The notes below the pieces were generated by a model. That model did not search any database. It saw nothing but the letters and a program-made list of their open reading frames with translations, and was not told where the DNA came from. A DNA stretch of 7,329 nucleotides, taken from contig CATMNW010000119.1 of assembly GCA_950071875.1 (NCBI GenBank), positions 1-7,329 of the forward strand, given 5' to 3'. A program made the position numbers and the translations under genes. The stretch comes from an uncultured Erythrobacteraceae bacterium (GTDB lineage Bacteria; Pseudomonadota; Alphaproteobacteria; Sphingomonadales; Sphingomonadaceae). Each line of letters opens with the position of its first letter. Position 1 is the stretch's first letter. This document shows positions 6,312 to 7,329 of the stretch, one piece after another.

Positions 6312-7329
6312 GTGGGCCAGATCCGCCATGCCCTTAATGCCCGCCGCGAAGACGATTTCGCGGCATGGTATCAGGAAGTCATCAGTGCCGCCGAAATGGC
6401 CGAGGAGTCGGGTGTGCGCGGCTGCATGGTCATTCGCCCGTGGGGCTACGGCATCTGGGAGCGCATGCAGCGTCTTCTTGACGACCGGATCAAGGCGACG
6501 GGCCACTCGAATGCGTATTTCCCGATTTTCATCCCGCTCTCCAATTTCGAGCGCGAGGCCGAGCATGTCGAAGGTTTCGCCAAGGAAATGGCAGTCGTCA
6601 CACACCACCGCCTGATTGCGGGCAAGGATGGCGGGCTGGTCCCCGATCCCGAAGCGAAGCTGGAAGAACCGCTGGTCGTCCGCCCGACGTCCGAAACCAT
6701 CATCGGCGATGCGATGGCGCGCTGGGTACAGAGCTGGCGCGACCTTCCCCTGAAGCTGAACCAGTGGGCCAACGTCGTGCGCTGGGAAATGCGCACCCGC
6801 ATGTTCCTGCGGACCAGCGAATTTCTCTGGCAGGAGGGCCACACCGCCCATGCCGACGAGGCCGAAGCGAAGGAGCACACTTTGACCATGCTCGAAGTTT
6901 ATCGTGCCTTTGCGGACGAAGATCTCGCCCTGGGTGTCGTAGCTGGTGAAAAGCCGGAAAATGAGCGTTTCCCCGGTGCGGTCGAAACCTGGTCGATCGA
7001 GGCCATGATGCAGGATGGCAAGCCCCTGCAGGCCGGAACCAGCCATTATCTCGGCACCAATTTCGCCAAGGCCAGCGGCATCAAGTTCCAGAACAAGGAA
7101 GGCAGCGAAAGCCTTTGCCACACGACCAGTTGGGGCGTTTCGACCCGCATGGTCGGCGGCGTCATCATGACGCATGGCGATGATGACGGGCTGTGCCTGC
7201 CGCCCAAGATCGCGCCGCAGCAGGTCGTGATCCTGCCAATGCTGCGGGACAAGCCGGAAGACGAGGCGTTGATCGACTATTGCGAGGCGCTGCGCGCAAC
7301 GCTTCCCGTCCAGCACGTGCTGGGCGAAC
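6312..7329 (+). CDS. proS: Prolyl-tRNA synthetase, type 3 (partial, runs off right edge)
   Basis: ProRS attaches proline to tRNA-Pro. The first 339 codons are present, and full-length members are about 510 residues. This is the short eukaryote/archaeon-like type 3 form: nothing resembling the large editing insertion lies between motifs 1 and 2. Class II motif 1 ends in YFPIFIP (69-75), the TxE loop is RPTSETI (124-130), motif 2 is RWEMRTRMFLRTSEFLWQE (157-175), and the motif 3 region is GGVIMTHGDDDGLCLPPK (282-299). The proline-binding region AGTSHYLGTNFAKA (241-254) is intact. The frame has no early ATG: an in-frame TAA at 6294 is followed only by TTG 6306 and GTG 6312. GTG 6312 is chosen because family similarity (IRHALNARREDDFAAWY) begins right after it and GAGAG (6300-6304) lies seven bases upstream. 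It follows phaR after 46 bases with no visible terminator. Confidence 0.95.
   Translation, partial: MGQIRHALNARREDDFAAWYQEVISAAEMAEESGVRGCMVIRPWGYGIWERMQRLLDDRIKATGHSNAYFPIFIPLSNFEREAEHVEGFAKEMAVVTHHRLIAGKDGGLVPDPEAKLEEPLVVRPTSETIIGDAMARWVQSWRDLPLKLNQWANVVRWEMRTRMFLRTSEFLWQEGHTAHADEAEAKEHTLTMLEVYRAFADEDLALGVVAGEKPENERFPGAVETWSIEAMMQDGKPLQAGTSHYLGTNFAKASGIKFQNKEGSESLCHTTSWGVSTRMVGGVIMTHGDDDGLCLPPKIAPQQVVILPMLRDKPEDEALIDYCEALRATLPVQHVLGE

Noticed and set aside
6301..6320. Possible start of a 16S rRNA gene
   Set aside because: Only about 20 bases resemble the 16S 5' end; from 6312 the sequence is a continuous, recognisable prolyl-tRNA synthetase reading frame.
6267..7316. A 349-codon open frame on the minus strand opposite proS
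   Set aside because: It lies opposite highly conserved ProRS coding sequence and shows no recognisable domain; it is a shadow frame.

Overview
The window looks like an ordinary chromosomal segment of an alphaproteobacterium, most likely a sphingomonad of the Erythrobacter type. This rests on the protein flavours: a short type 3 prolyl-tRNA synthetase, a PhaR-type PHA regulator, a NifU/IscU-like scaffold beside cvpA, and an MHS-type transporter beside alr. The moderately high GC and a perfect alphaproteobacterial LexA-type box also fit. The placement comes from remembered family resemblance, not a search.

Layout. On the minus strand, 20-484 encodes the N-terminal third or less of a patatin-like lipid hydrolase whose frame closes early, so the gene is probably broken. 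A 71-base divergent region (485-555) separates it from radA and holds a perfect GTTC-N7-GTTC element, the alphaproteobacterial SOS operator pattern. From 556 every gene reads on the plus strand: radA (556-1926), a cvpA-family membrane protein (1947-2468), an IscU/NifU-like Fe-S scaffold (2468-2902), an MHS-family MFS transporter (2946-4592) and alanine racemase alr (4600-5634). The gaps between these are 20, -1, 43 and 7 bases, so they could form one transcription unit. A 76-base TGC-rich gap with a plausible promoter and operator follows, then phaR (5711-6265). After 46 bases comes proS (from 6312, GTG start), which runs off the right edge.

How the genes relate. RadA processes recombination intermediates, and its likely LexA box suggests damage induction that could read through into cvpA and the scaffold gene. 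The transporter and alanine racemase are almost touching and may be translationally coupled, which hints at an amino-acid or related carboxylate substrate. PhaR controls polyhydroxyalkanoate granule genes, and the repeats upstream of it suit autoregulation. proS is translation housekeeping.

I found no tRNA, rRNA, CRISPR array, insertion sequence, attachment site or convincing intrinsic terminator, and no non-coding gap longer than 76 bases. I see no strong case for a new multi-gene system. The best leads are the LexA-type box at radA, the non-canonical Fe-S scaffold, the large cysteine-bearing loop in the transporter, and the probable PhaR operator.
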